Below are positions 25,298 through 33,197 of a stretch of 64,000 bases of DNA, piece by piece; position 1 is the stretch's first letter; every line of letters starts with the position of its first letter. Below the pieces are notes generated by a model. The model saw nothing but the letters and a program-made list of their open reading frames with translations, did no database searches and was not told the origin of the DNA. The DNA lies in assembly GCA_964510855.1 (NCBI GenBank), contig CAZEDB010000008.1:8748-72747 (forward strand), in the 5' to 3' direction. The position numbers and the translations under genes are program-made. Origin of the DNA: UBA8828 sp964510855. Lineage in GTDB: Bacteria; Verrucomicrobiota; Verrucomicrobiia; Opitutales; UBA953.

Positions 25298-26809
25298 TCA
25301 CTTCACCTCAATTTCAAACGTCGACGCAGGTAATCCCTCGCCATTTACCAAATTACCCTGCGACCACGGTACCCAACCATAGCGTACTTTAGTCGGCGTT
25401 CCTGACGTCTTGATCACTAAGGTCTCTCCTCTCACCTGGGCCTCGGCTACGGTTAATACACCGTCGGCTCCTGCGACTTCAACTTCCCGTAAGGGCTTAC
25501 CATCACGGGCCTTCAAGCCCCTTCCGTAAGCAAAGCGCACGGTTACCGTACCCGTCGAAGCTTTAGCCTCAAGCGCCAGCGGCCCCGAGGGCACCACTTG
25601 TTTTTGTCCGTAAACATGATGCAGCGCCCAGCGAGCAAGACGCTCGCCCACGCTTTTCTTATCGCGGGGATGGACGTCGTTCTGTGCCCCTACGTCTGAT
25701 GATACCGCCATGCCTGAATGGGGAATCTCCGCCAGCATGCGCCGCTGCGCATCACGAAAGAAAGGCCACTGCTGCGACTTATAACCCGTGGTGTCGATGG
25801 ACGACAATTGTACCCAAAGGAAGGGCATATCCGTTCGGCCCCATTGCTTCCTCCAATCCGCAATCATGGTCTTGAGCAGGGTAGGGTATTCCTTGGCCGA
25901 GGTTTCATTAAGAGAATTACTTTCCCCTTGATACCAGAGCACGCCTTTAACCGGCATCCAGGTGGCCAAGCCTGGCCCTGCATTCCAAGCAAAACCTGGT
26001 TTATAAAAGTGGTCGATGCCCATGGCGTCACGTGGTGACTGCGCTTTGCCAAAATGCTCTCTTCCCCGTTGCCGCACCCAAGCATCGATAGCAGGGTTTT
26101 TCTCCCAATCTCCTTGTAACTTTGCCACCAGCGAGGGCTCGGCTGCTAGTGCTTCAGTGCGAATAAAGGTTTCAATGGGTGCTCCGCCAATTGACCAACT
26201 GATCATGCCTTGCGGAATCTTAGTGGCGGACTGAACTCTTTGGGCAAACCACCAACCTATCGCACTGAAGGCAGGGGAGACCTTGGGACCATCAACCCCC
26301 CACTGTCCTTTAAAGAACTTTTCTGGGGTCATGTCGGCCAGCTGGGCAGGCGACAGAGCTTTACTGCTGTACTGCCCAGGGAAGGCGTGCGCTCGCAGTC
26401 GCACTTGCCGGTTCGGATTTCCTAGCATCTTCGCCGCCTCAGGTGCGTTAGCATCTTTGCGAAGTGGCCACTCCATATTGGACTGACCCGCACAAACCCA
26501 AACATCCCCAATGAGCAGGTTGCTGGCTTTTACTTCTCCTGAAGCTGCGGTGGCCGTCAGCTCAAGGCTAGCCGATGACGCTGGTCGGGCGCGAAACTTA
26601 AACTCCCACTTGCCCTCTGCGCTCGCTGTCGCTGACCCTTGGTCACTGCCTAAGCGCACGCGTACGACCTCGCTAGGTTTAGCTGTACCGCGAATCACCA
26701 CCGGTTGGTCGCGCTGCAGTACCATATCGTCGCCAATCATGGGATCAAAGGCCACCTGAGCACTGAGTGCGGTAGTAGCGGCAAGAAGCGCTAGAATGAG
26801 ACGGGACAT
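25298..26809 (-). CDS. Sialate O-acetylesterase (SGNH fold), secreted
   Basis: It removes O-acetyl groups from sialic acids so that sialidase and lyase can act. From ATG 26809 it has 503 residues: a signal peptide (MSRLILALLAATTALSAQ), then an Ig-like N-terminal part starting VAFDPMIGDDMVLQRDQPVVIRGTA. The SASA catalytic domain has nucleophile block VWVCAGQSNMEWPL, the SWSIGGAPIETF loop, GVLWYQGESN, and Asp/His block QNDVHPRDKKSVGERLA. A C-terminal beta domain follows. This architecture is usual in Bacteroidetes and Verrucomicrobia polysaccharide loci, where some members act on xylan or pectin acetyls. The sialic-acid neighbours favour sialate. Confidence 0.88.
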   Translation of the reverse strand: MSRLILALLAATTALSAQVAFDPMIGDDMVLQRDQPVVIRGTAKPSEVVRVRLGSDQGSATASAEGKWEFKFRARPASSASLELTATAASGEVKASNLLIGDVWVCAGQSNMEWPLRKDANAPEAAKMLGNPNRQVRLRAHAFPGQYSSKALSPAQLADMTPEKFFKGQWGVDGPKVSPAFSAIGWWFAQRVQSATKIPQGMISWSIGGAPIETFIRTEALAAEPSLVAKLQGDWEKNPAIDAWVRQRGREHFGKAQSPRDAMGIDHFYKPGFAWNAGPGLATWMPVKGVLWYQGESNSLNETSAKEYPTLLKTMIADWRKQWGRTDMPFLWVQLSSIDTTGYKSQQWPFFRDAQRRMLAEIPHSGMAVSSDVGAQNDVHPRDKKSVGERLARWALHHVYGQKQVVPSGPLALEAKASTGTVTVRFAYGRGLKARDGKPLREVEVAGADGVLTVAEAQVRGETLVIKTSGTPTKVRYGWVPWSQGNLVNGEGLPASTFEIEVK

Positions 26810-26829
26810 CGGGAGAGATAAAGATACCA

Positions 26830-26862
26830 ACCTGGTCAGGTCTGGCAATGCCAGGGCTAGCC
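26830..26862 (-). promoter_or_regulatory. Three adjacent palindromes upstream of the sialate O-acetylesterase gene
   Basis: ACCTGGTCAGGT (26830-26841), CTGGCAATGCCAG (26842-26854) and GGCTAGCC (26855-26862) lie back to back 20-53 bases upstream of the ATG, in the position of an operator or leader structure. No such cluster occurs at other starts here. No regulator gene is adjacent, so the binding protein is unknown. Confidence 0.35.
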
Positions 26863-26880
26863 ATCAATCCCAGCCCAGTC

Positions 26881-27073
26881 TCATTCTAGCTGGTTAGCTG
26901 AACTGCTGCACAGCTGCCGATTACTGAGCGGGTAGGCTGCGAGCGGCAAAGCTGCGTGCCGGTTAGTCTGTTAAATTCCCAGCTCTTCTAGCTCTTTCCA
27001 GCTTTTCTAGCTGCTCAACTGCCTCTCCCTTCTACTTTTTACCTTCTACCTTCTACCTTTCGGCGGCTAGTTT
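26881..27073 (+). repeat. Mosaic repeat spacer R3 (J element plus reverse heptamers)
   Basis: It contains a copy of the ~85-bp J element (about 26888-26972, with CAGCTGCCGATTACTG and CTGCGAGCGG), then CCCAGCTCTTCTAGC-type units (about 26978-27010), then CTTCTAC-type heptamers (about 27030-27059). No gene. Confidence 0.75.
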
Positions 27074-28189
27074 TCACTGCCCCTTCTCAAGCCAAGCCAA
27101 GTCAACCGATAGGAAAAGAATATCCTTACTGTTGTTTGGTTCGTAGAGGACGCCAATTTTTCCGTCCTTCATACGTGCTATCGAGCTGTAAGCAAAATTG
27201 CCTGGAACGAGTGAGCGGGAGTGTTTCCAAGTCTTACCACCGTCGAGCGACATCCTGAGGACACCATTCACGCGTCCTTTACCAGGAGGATTGCCCTCAG
27301 GGTTTAGGAAGAGGGTAATGTGACGGGCACCTTCAGTGAACGAGATCAAGCTGGCTTGGCAGACAGGTTCAGGGAGATTCTTATCTTCGAGGGCTGGCGA
27401 CCAAGTTTCACCGCCATCTTTTGACCACGAGACTTTCCGTCCACCCGAGCCGCGCCATTGACGAGAGTTAAGGTAGATGTGGCCCTCAGCGGTTTCGGAA
27501 ATTTGCACTTCATTAAGCTGCATCTTCTCCTGGGGTACATCGGCACCACGCTTCCAGGTTTTCCCAGCGTCATCCGAGTAAGCGACCCAGTTAACGAAAT
27601 TTCCCTTTGGGCCTTGGGAATTGAAAGGGATAATGAGGCGACCCTTTTTCTCACCCTTAGTAAGTTGGATGCCGATGCCCGGGCCTGAAGCCGTGGTGGT
27701 AGCGATCTCAGGCTTTAGTGCAGCCGTAACATCTACGGGCTTAGACCAAGTGCGACCTTCGTCGGTCGAAGTGATGTAGGCAATTTTGGTCGGACCTGAA
27801 GGGCCGGGGGTGAGTCCGCCAAACTCTTTCATACCAGCTGGGAATACTTGGTAGAATAAGAAGACCTTGCCCGACTTAATATCCTGCACGAGGCAGGGGT
27901 TGTTGATGCAATCTTTCCCAAGCTCGAGCGCGATGGCTGATTTGCTCCAACTGCGGCCGTTGTTGGTGGAGATTCGAACAACTAAGTCGTTCGACGCTTG
28001 GTCCGTCGCGGCATCACGGCCTTCTGCCACCGCTATCAACGTGCCCTTGGCCGTCGCCAGCAGAGCCGGGATACGAATCGAGGGATGGGTCGAGGTTTCT
28101 TTAGCCTTAAATACGATGGCAGGTGCCGAGGGTTCCGCCCCTACGCATGCGGCGAGGGTAAGGGTTAGCAGGGGTAATAGGCTTTTCAT
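27074..28189 (-). CDS. Exo-alpha-sialidase (GH33), lipoprotein-like
   Basis: It cleaves terminal sialic acid from glycans. 371 residues. The N-terminus MKSLLPLLTLTLAAC is a lipoprotein signal (LAAC), which would tether the enzyme in the envelope. The RIP motif is at 39-41 (RIPALLATAKGTLIAVAEGR). Five Asp-boxes of the form SxDxGxTW lie at 74-81, 141-148, 205-212, 256-263 and 314-321. LNEVQISE supplies the catalytic Glu (about 227), and NFAYSSIARMKDGKIGVLYE the Tyr. These are full GH33 hallmarks. The same-strand run of esterase, lyase and kelch genes supports a scavenging cluster. Confidence 0.93.
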   Translation of the reverse strand: MKSLLPLLTLTLAACVGAEPSAPAIVFKAKETSTHPSIRIPALLATAKGTLIAVAEGRDAATDQASNDLVVRISTNNGRSWSKSAIALELGKDCINNPCLVQDIKSGKVFLFYQVFPAGMKEFGGLTPGPSGPTKIAYITSTDEGRTWSKPVDVTAALKPEIATTTASGPGIGIQLTKGEKKGRLIIPFNSQGPKGNFVNWVAYSDDAGKTWKRGADVPQEKMQLNEVQISETAEGHIYLNSRQWRGSGGRKVSWSKDGGETWSPALEDKNLPEPVCQASLISFTEGARHITLFLNPEGNPPGKGRVNGVLRMSLDGGKTWKHSRSLVPGNFAYSSIARMKDGKIGVLYEPNNSKDILFLSVDLAWLEKGQ

Positions 28190-28248
28190 GGAAAAAGGTG
28201 TCCTTGGGAGAGGTCTTGCCTACCTAGACAGCAGGGAATGGCCTAGGT

Positions 28249-28956
28249 TCACTTACCTTGGGGTGGAGCGGATAATTTGCCAGTGAACCCCCCAGGTGGG
28301 AAGCCCAGGGTTGAGAAGATGCGTAGGGCCATTTCTTGATGCCCCAGGGCATTGGGGTGGATGTCGTCATTCATCATGGCGCGGATTTCTTTGGGCTTCT
28401 TACGCCAATCCCCAAAGTGGTCGACGACGAGCACGCGCTCCGCTTTGGCCACCTTACTCACCGCTTCCATGTAGCCTTCAAGTTTACTTTCTCTGGCTGT
28501 ACCGGGCACAACTGGATTCACCCGCATTAAAACTGGGACGCCCCCTCCTTGGCGCACGGCTTTAATCAACGTGCGTAGGTTGGCTTCATAGCCTTTAAGG
28601 TCCGGCCCTTTGACGCAGTCGTTCATGCCGAACATGATGAAGGCGACGTCAGGCTTAAAGCGCGTCAATCGCCATTCGAGATTAGGTAAGATATCGGCCG
28701 TGGTATCGCCACTAATGCCCGTATTAATCACGAGATCGAGCGGGCGCTTCATTTCGAAGCGCACTTTCTCGGAAAAAATTTCCGCAAACCCGCGCCAGCC
28801 TTTCGTATGTAGAGCACCGTGGGTGATGCTATCCCCGGTGAATACCCAAGTCATTGGCCGCTTGTCGGCCATACGACTTTTAATTTTCGCCAACTCTTGC
28901 GCCTCTTGTGCGCTCAGCGTCACCGCTAGCAACAAGAGCGCGATTCGAGCTAGCAT
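28249..28956 (-). CDS. Secreted SGNH/GDSL hydrolase (acyl esterase)
   Basis: 235 residues with signal peptide MLARIALLLLAVTLSAQ. SGNH blocks: TWVFTGDSITHGA (nucleophile Ser43), VINTGISGDTTADIL (block II Gly), FIMFGMNDCVKGP (block III GxND), and MNDDIHPNALGHQEMA (block V, DxxH). Such short esterases are often second deacetylases in glycan clusters. It sits 6 bases downstream of the lyase gene and upstream of sialidase, so a second sialate or N-glycan deacetylase is a reasonable inference. The substrate is not readable. Confidence 0.85.
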   Translation of the reverse strand: MLARIALLLLAVTLSAQEAQELAKIKSRMADKRPMTWVFTGDSITHGALHTKGWRGFAEIFSEKVRFEMKRPLDLVINTGISGDTTADILPNLEWRLTRFKPDVAFIMFGMNDCVKGPDLKGYEANLRTLIKAVRQGGGVPVLMRVNPVVPGTARESKLEGYMEAVSKVAKAERVLVVDHFGDWRKKPKEIRAMMNDDIHPNALGHQEMALRIFSTLGFPPGGFTGKLSAPPQGK

Positions 28957-28962
28957 GATTAA

Positions 28963-29877
28963 TTAGTCTTTCCAGCTGAAGTAACCAATGGCTTCTAGCT
29001 CGCCCAGCATAGCCTTGATCGCTGCGGCATCAGGATTCGCATTAGGTAAGCGAGCGGGTCCAACGGGTACGCCTAAATGTGCCATGAGAGCTTTGGCGCA
29101 ACCCATGTAGCCGCGTTTAGCTACCACTTGTACGAGCTGGACAGAGCGGAATTGCTCGGCTTGGGCCGTGGCCATGTCGCCCGCAGCAAAAGCCTTATGC
29201 AGGCGTTGGTAGATACCAGGAGCGAAGTTAAAGGTGCTGCCCACGGCACCCTTGGCCCCAAGTGCCAGTGCCGCTAAGAAGAACTCATCGCAGCCCCAAG
29301 GAAGGTCAAACTTCCCGTTACCTCCGCGCAGAGCCAATTGATAAGCCATGAGATCAGGGTTGGTGTACTTAATACCGGCAAGATTGGGGATGCGTGCGGG
29401 TGCCGTATTGAGAAACTCCTCCATCGAGAAGTTTACGCCCGTGAGCACGGGGATGTCGTAATAGTAAAAGGGCAGGGCAGGTGCTGCCTTCGCCACCATT
29501 TCGCAGCAGCTGATGAGGTCAGCCAGCGAGCGAGGCTTAAAGTAAGAGGGCGAGAGCATCGAGGTAGCGGCTGCACCAATTTTTTGTGCATGGGCAGCGA
29601 GCTCAGCCGCATCGCGCAAATTGTTGGAGCCGACGTGGACAATCACCCGCAGCTCCGTGCCTTTAGCCGCGGCTATCCAGCGTTCGGCTAGAGCGAGACG
29701 CTCAGCGGTTGAGACCGAGTGGCTTTCGCCCGTACTGCCGCCAATAAAAACTTGGGTTACTTTTCGACCCAGTAGATGGTCGCGTTGTTTTTCAACCGCC
29801 GAAAGGTTCAAAGAACCGTCGGCAGCAAAAGGCGTGTGGGTGGCGGCGCATAGGCCATGAATGGCGAAGGAGGACAT
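28963..29877 (-). CDS. nanA: N-acetylneuraminate lyase (DHDPS superfamily)
   Basis: It splits N-acetylneuraminate into ManNAc and pyruvate. 304 residues in a TIM barrel. VFIGGSTGESHS carries the carboxylate-binding loop (46-51), FYYYDIPVLTGV the catalytic Tyr140, and LAGIKYTNPDL the Schiff-base Lys170. DLPWGCDEFFLAALALGAKGAVGSTFNFAP is also typical. The YDIPxLTGV and GxDEFFLxALxLGAxGAVGSTFN blocks resemble the vertebrate/Bacteroides branch more than E. coli NanA. AAGGAG lies only 2 bases before the ATG, too close for a classic Shine-Dalgarno. Its stop and the next ATG are 6 bases apart, so it is in operon with the SGNH gene. Confidence 0.9.
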   Translation of the reverse strand: MSSFAIHGLCAATHTPFAADGSLNLSAVEKQRDHLLGRKVTQVFIGGSTGESHSVSTAERLALAERWIAAAKGTELRVIVHVGSNNLRDAAELAAHAQKIGAAATSMLSPSYFKPRSLADLISCCEMVAKAAPALPFYYYDIPVLTGVNFSMEEFLNTAPARIPNLAGIKYTNPDLMAYQLALRGGNGKFDLPWGCDEFFLAALALGAKGAVGSTFNFAPGIYQRLHKAFAAGDMATAQAEQFRSVQLVQVVAKRGYMGCAKALMAHLGVPVGPARLPNANPDAAAIKAMLGELEAIGYFSWKD

Positions 29878-29957
29878 TGCTCCTTATGCCTAAGGCTGCG
29901 CCTTAAAGTCGTCCAGCGCACATTGCATGCCCCTACCTAATTTATCTGGTAAGACCT

Positions 29958-30923
29958 TTAGGCCGATGCCTGCCAACACTCTGCCGAACGTCGCCCAGGG
30001 CCCACTTCACCGTTTACCAATACATAGCCGCCATTCCATTTCGCACAGGGCAAGGTCACGCGAGCTACCGGAGCCTCACCTGAATTGGCCCAAGTATTTG
30101 AGGTCGTATCGTAGGTGAGAATTTCAGGGCCAAAACCTGGGTGTTCAGCGGGTTTAAATTTACCCGCTTTTGTTCCGTCATCACCACTGATGAGGGCGAT
30201 GATGGGTCCGACTACAGGGCAAGGGGTTGCGCCTGCAGCCACGGGGTGAGGTAGATCTGCTAAACGCGTCCAGGCTTGTCCGAGTCGAAACGCATAACAG
30301 TCCGAGAGATAATCACGCTCGGGGCCGTGCGCTCCAGGTTTAAGCGCAACGCCTCCCATGAGATAAAAAGTATCTTTAGTACCTGCGGCTTGTGCGAGGA
30401 TACGACCTGAACCTGCCCAGGCTGGGAGTTCCTTCCAGCCGGCATTAAGATTAGCTAAGTCGATGGCAAAGGCTGCTGAAGAAGCTGCCGTGGCGTCCGG
30501 GCGTTCGCTGCCGCCTGCAACAATTACTTTGCTACCGACTAAAGCGCCAGCTGCGTAGGCGAGCGGACGAGGCAGAGAGGGGAAGCTATCGACGCGCACA
30601 CCTTCATCACCAATCGATAACACAAAACAATCGGCGTAATGGCGGAGCGCGTCCGCACCACCGATACAAAGCAGGCCTTGACGAATACCAACGGAAACAC
30701 CGTAACCCAGTGCCCGGGGTAATTTACCTACGGTCTTCCAGGTTTTCCCCTTAGGCTTCAGAGCATAGACGGTGTCATGCCAAGCCTTAGCTCCGCCCTC
30801 CCATAACTGTTTGTCAGGGAAATTAGATCCTCCTCCGGCGAGAAGGATTTCACCGTGTGCACCTGCAAAAGCACCGCCCACACCAGGGGGATTAGGAGTA
30901 TCGGGTAACTGAGTCCAACGCAT
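29958..30923 (-). CDS. nanM: Kelch-repeat N-acetylneuraminate mutarotase/epimerase-like protein (NanM type)
   Basis: NanM speeds conversion of alpha- to beta-N-acetylneuraminate after sialidase release. 321 residues with kelch blades: WTQLPDTPNPPGVGGAFAGAHGEILLAGGGSNFPDK, KTWKTVGKLPRALGYGVSVG, LLCIGGADALRHYADCF, KVIVAGGSERPDA, FYLMGGVALKP, and TYDTTSNTWANSGEAP. The opening GGxFAGxxGxxLLxAGGGSNFP is typical of the NanM or cyclically permuted mutarotase family. No signal peptide is evident, so a cytoplasmic location is likely, unlike periplasmic E. coli NanM. First gene of the minus-strand set, about 80 bases before nanA. Confidence 0.85.
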   Translation of the reverse strand: MRWTQLPDTPNPPGVGGAFAGAHGEILLAGGGSNFPDKQLWEGGAKAWHDTVYALKPKGKTWKTVGKLPRALGYGVSVGIRQGLLCIGGADALRHYADCFVLSIGDEGVRVDSFPSLPRPLAYAAGALVGSKVIVAGGSERPDATAASSAAFAIDLANLNAGWKELPAWAGSGRILAQAAGTKDTFYLMGGVALKPGAHGPERDYLSDCYAFRLGQAWTRLADLPHPVAAGATPCPVVGPIIALISGDDGTKAGKFKPAEHPGFGPEILTYDTTSNTWANSGEAPVARVTLPCAKWNGGYVLVNGEVGPGRRSAECWQASA

Positions 30924-31013
30924 GATAGGAAGGTGGAGAGAATGGGGGCTAATCCACCGTGTCGATACTGATATGGAGGCACGCTATGGCGTCACTGCCC
31001 TCGGGTAGGGTAG

Positions 31014-31034
31014 GGCGGTTTCCCCGAAACCGCC
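31014..31034. repeat. Palindromic hairpin, family E (CCC loop variant)
   Basis: Left arm GGCGGTTTC, loop CCC, right arm GAAACCGCC; perfect 9-bp stem. Confidence 0.85.
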
Positions 31035-31086
31035 TTGTCATTCCCTTTCATCTGAAGTCTTCCACCTGGAGTCTTCCCCGGGTAGG

Positions 31087-31105
31087 GCGGTTTCTCCGAA
31101 ACCGC
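31087..31105. repeat. Palindromic hairpin, family E
   Basis: GCGGTTTCTCCGAAACCGC, identical to the copy at 25037. Confidence 0.85.
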
Positions 31106-31117
31106 TGTCTCGGGTAG

Positions 31118-31138
31118 GGAGGGTGCTACGCAACCTCC
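31118..31138. repeat. Palindromic hairpin, family F
   Basis: Same arms and TAC loop as the copy at 25073; about 10 bases after the family E hairpin, against about 17 in R2. Confidence 0.85.
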
Positions 31139-31330
31139 GGGCGCAATGCCGTTTACGCTACCCCCGCTATTCTTGGGATAAGAGATAAGGGATTAGCGAT
31201 AAGAGACAGGAAGTTAGGCTTTCTCCTGCTGCCTGCTAACCCCGCTATTCCCGCCCCCGCTGAACCCCGCAGCCACCGCAGCCACCGCAGCCACCGCAGA
31301 AACGTCTACTGAGCTACCGAGCTAATGAGC

Positions 31331-31430
31331 NNNNNNNNNNNNNNNNNNNNNNNNNNNNNNNNNNNNNNNNNNNNNNNNNNNNNNNNNNNNNNNNNNNNNN
31401 NNNNNNNNNNNNNNNNNNNNNNNNNNNNNN
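31331..31430. other. Assembly gap (100 N) flanked by an exact 55-bp duplication
   Basis: Bases 31276-31330 and 31431-31485 are identical, as at the first gap. Both breaks fall inside mosaic repeats. Confidence 0.9.
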
Positions 31431-31649
31431 CCGCAGCCACCGCAGCCACCGCAGAAACGTCTACTGAGCTACCGAGCTAATGAGCCATAGAGCTAATTCC
31501 CCCTCCTTCCTCCCTACTCCTCCTCCCTAATCCCTAATCTCTCCTCCCTAATCCCTTATCCCCCTTCCCCTTCCCCTTCCCCTCCCCACTATCCCCTTGC
31601 CAAGCCCCCCTTGGGGTGTTTCGTTCAACCCTCCAAACCACGTAAAGCC

Positions 31650-31880
31650 ATGTCCCGCATCTGCGCCATCACCGGCAAGCGCCCTACCAAGGGTCGCCGC
31701 ATCATTCACAAGGGTCAGTCCAAGAAGAGCGGCGGCATCGGTCTCCAGCTCGTCAAACAGACCAAGCGTACCTTTAAGCCCAATTTACAGCGCATTCGTG
31801 TGAAGTTGGCTTCCGGCCAAGTTAAGCGCCTCTGGGTTTCCGTTAAGGCCATTAAGGCTGGTCTGGTAACAAAGGCCTAA
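31650..31880 (+). CDS. rpmB: 50S ribosomal protein L28
   Basis: 76 residues from ATG 31650: MSRICAITGKRPTKGRRIIHKGQSKKSGG, with the L28 start CxITGKxPxxGxxxxH/SxS, then KRTFKPNLQRIRVKLASGQVKRLWVSVKAIKAG. Upstream in-frame residues encode repeat-derived sequence and are not part of the protein. The zinc-type CxxC pairs are absent: only one Cys remains, so this is the Cys-minus form. A strong terminator follows at 31902. Confidence 0.95.
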   Translation: MSRICAITGKRPTKGRRIIHKGQSKKSGGIGLQLVKQTKRTFKPNLQRIRVKLASGQVKRLWVSVKAIKAGLVTKA

Positions 31881-31901
31881 GGCTTTTCTAGCCTCCGAAA
31901 G

Positions 31902-31923
31902 ACCCGCCTCGGCGGGTTTTTTT
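31902..31923 (+). terminator. Rho-independent terminator of rpmB
   Basis: ACCCGCC (31902-31908), loop TC, GGCGGGT (31911-31917), then a run of seven T. Confidence 0.92.
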
Positions 31924-31991
31924 GTACCTACGCCTAACTCGTAAGCCCTTTCTTTCTTTAAAGTCCCTCCGCCCCGCCTTACGCCTTGGTT

Positions 31992-33197
31992 ATGTCTCAG
32001 GTCGTCCTCAAACCCCGCGTTCGTGGCTTTATTTGCCTGACCGCTCACCCCGAAGGTTGCGCCGCCGCTCTCCGCGAGCAAATCGCGCATGTAAAGTCGC
32101 GACCCGCCCTAAAAGGGGGACCTAAATCGGTCTTGGTCATTGGCGCCTCAACGGGCTACGGCCTGTCGTCCCGGGTAGCCGCTGCCTTTGGCTCTGGTGC
32201 CGCTACGCTGGGCGTATTTTTTGAGCGCCCCGGTGAAGGTGATAAGCCAGCTAGCCCGGGTTGGTATAACACGGTGGCGTTTCACCAAGAAGCTAAGAAG
32301 GCCGGCATCAAAGCCGTCTCGATTAACGGCGACGCTTTCTCCGCCGATCTCAAACAACAAGTTATTGCGGCGATTAAATCTAAACTCCCTGGCGGTAAGG
32401 TCGACCTCGTGGTCTACTCGTTAGCTTCGCCGCGACGTACCGATCCTAAAACAGGCGAGACGCATAAGTCGGTTTTGAAGCCAGTTGGACAATCCTTTCA
32501 CGCCAAGAATCTCGATACCGATCGCAAAGTGGTTAACGACGTCACGCTCGAAGCCGCTACCCCCGAAGATGTTTCTAATACCGTCAAGGTTATGGGCGGC
32601 GAAGATTGGGAGCTCTGGATGGAAGCGCTCGACGCTGCTGGCGTGCTCGCCGAAGGCACCCAGACCGTAGCCTATTCTTACATTGGCCCTCAAGTCACTT
32701 GGCCCATCTACAAAGACGGCACCATCGGCAAAGCCAAGGAACACCTTGAGAAATCAGGCGAACGTATTGATGCGCTACTCAAACTTCGCCGTGGCCGTGC
32801 CTTTGTTTCGGTCAATAAAGCAGTCGTTACCCAAGCTTCCTCGGCTATTCCGGTAGTTCCTCTCTACGTTTCCCTGCTTTTCAAAGTTATGAAAGCCAAG
32901 GGCACTCACGAAGGGTGCATCGAGCAAATCCAGCGTCTCTTTGAGAAGCAGATGTATAACGGTAATGCTCTCGACTTTGATGATGCTGGTCGCGTGCGTC
33001 TCGATGATTTAGAGATGAAGCCAGAAATTCAAAAAGCGGTCTTTGATGTCTGGCCTCTCGTAACCACCGAAACCCTCGACACTTATGGTGACTTCGCGGG
33101 TTACCAAAGCGACTTCTTGAAAAACTTTGGCTTTGGCTTGGCAGGAGTAGATTACGAACTCCCCACCGAAGTTGAGCGCCCGATTACCGACGTCTAA
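31992..33197 (+). CDS. fabV: Trans-2-enoyl-ACP/CoA reductase FabV
   Basis: The NADH-dependent last reduction step of fatty-acid elongation; FabV is an alternative to FabI. From ATG 31992 it has 401 residues, the normal length. Markers: VVLKPRVRGFICLTAHPEGC at the start, SVLVIGASTGYGLSSRVAAAFG (nucleotide loop), and VDLVVYSLASPRR. The long-spaced active-site block AYSYIGPQVTWPIYKDGTIGKAKEHLE provides the Tyr-x8-Lys pair, with Y-x-N-G-NALDFDDAGRxRLDDLEM near the end. It overlaps parA by TAATG, so translation is coupled. FabV enzymes are typically triclosan-tolerant, which is family knowledge and not tested here. Confidence 0.94.
   Translation: MSQVVLKPRVRGFICLTAHPEGCAAALREQIAHVKSRPALKGGPKSVLVIGASTGYGLSSRVAAAFGSGAATLGVFFERPGEGDKPASPGWYNTVAFHQEAKKAGIKAVSINGDAFSADLKQQVIAAIKSKLPGGKVDLVVYSLASPRRTDPKTGETHKSVLKPVGQSFHAKNLDTDRKVVNDVTLEAATPEDVSNTVKVMGGEDWELWMEALDAAGVLAEGTQTVAYSYIGPQVTWPIYKDGTIGKAKEHLEKSGERIDALLKLRRGRAFVSVNKAVVTQASSAIPVVPLYVSLLFKVMKAKGTHEGCIEQIQRLFEKQMYNGNALDFDDAGRVRLDDLEMKPEIQKAVFDVWPLVTTETLDTYGDFAGYQSDFLKNFGFGLAGVDYELPTEVERPITDV

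Larger units (their letters stand above)
30980..31640 (+). repeat. Mosaic repeat spacer R4
   Basis: In order: hairpin E at 31014; GAAGTCT/TTCATCT heptamers (about 31045-31077); hairpin E at 31087; hairpin F at 31118; CCGCTA units; RGATWAG heptamers (about 31176-31208). CCGCAGCCA nonamers (about 31266-31300, repeated after the N run) and GAGCTAAY octamers come next. Reverse CTAATCY heptamers (about 31527-31562) and CCCCTT units (about 31563-31585) follow, ending close to rpmB. Confidence 0.8.

Noticed and set aside
26836..26862. GGTCAGGTC followed by a stem, resembling the core of bacterial SRP RNA
   Set aside because: The required GGAA tetraloop and AGCAG internal-loop half are missing; the segment resolves into three simple palindromes.
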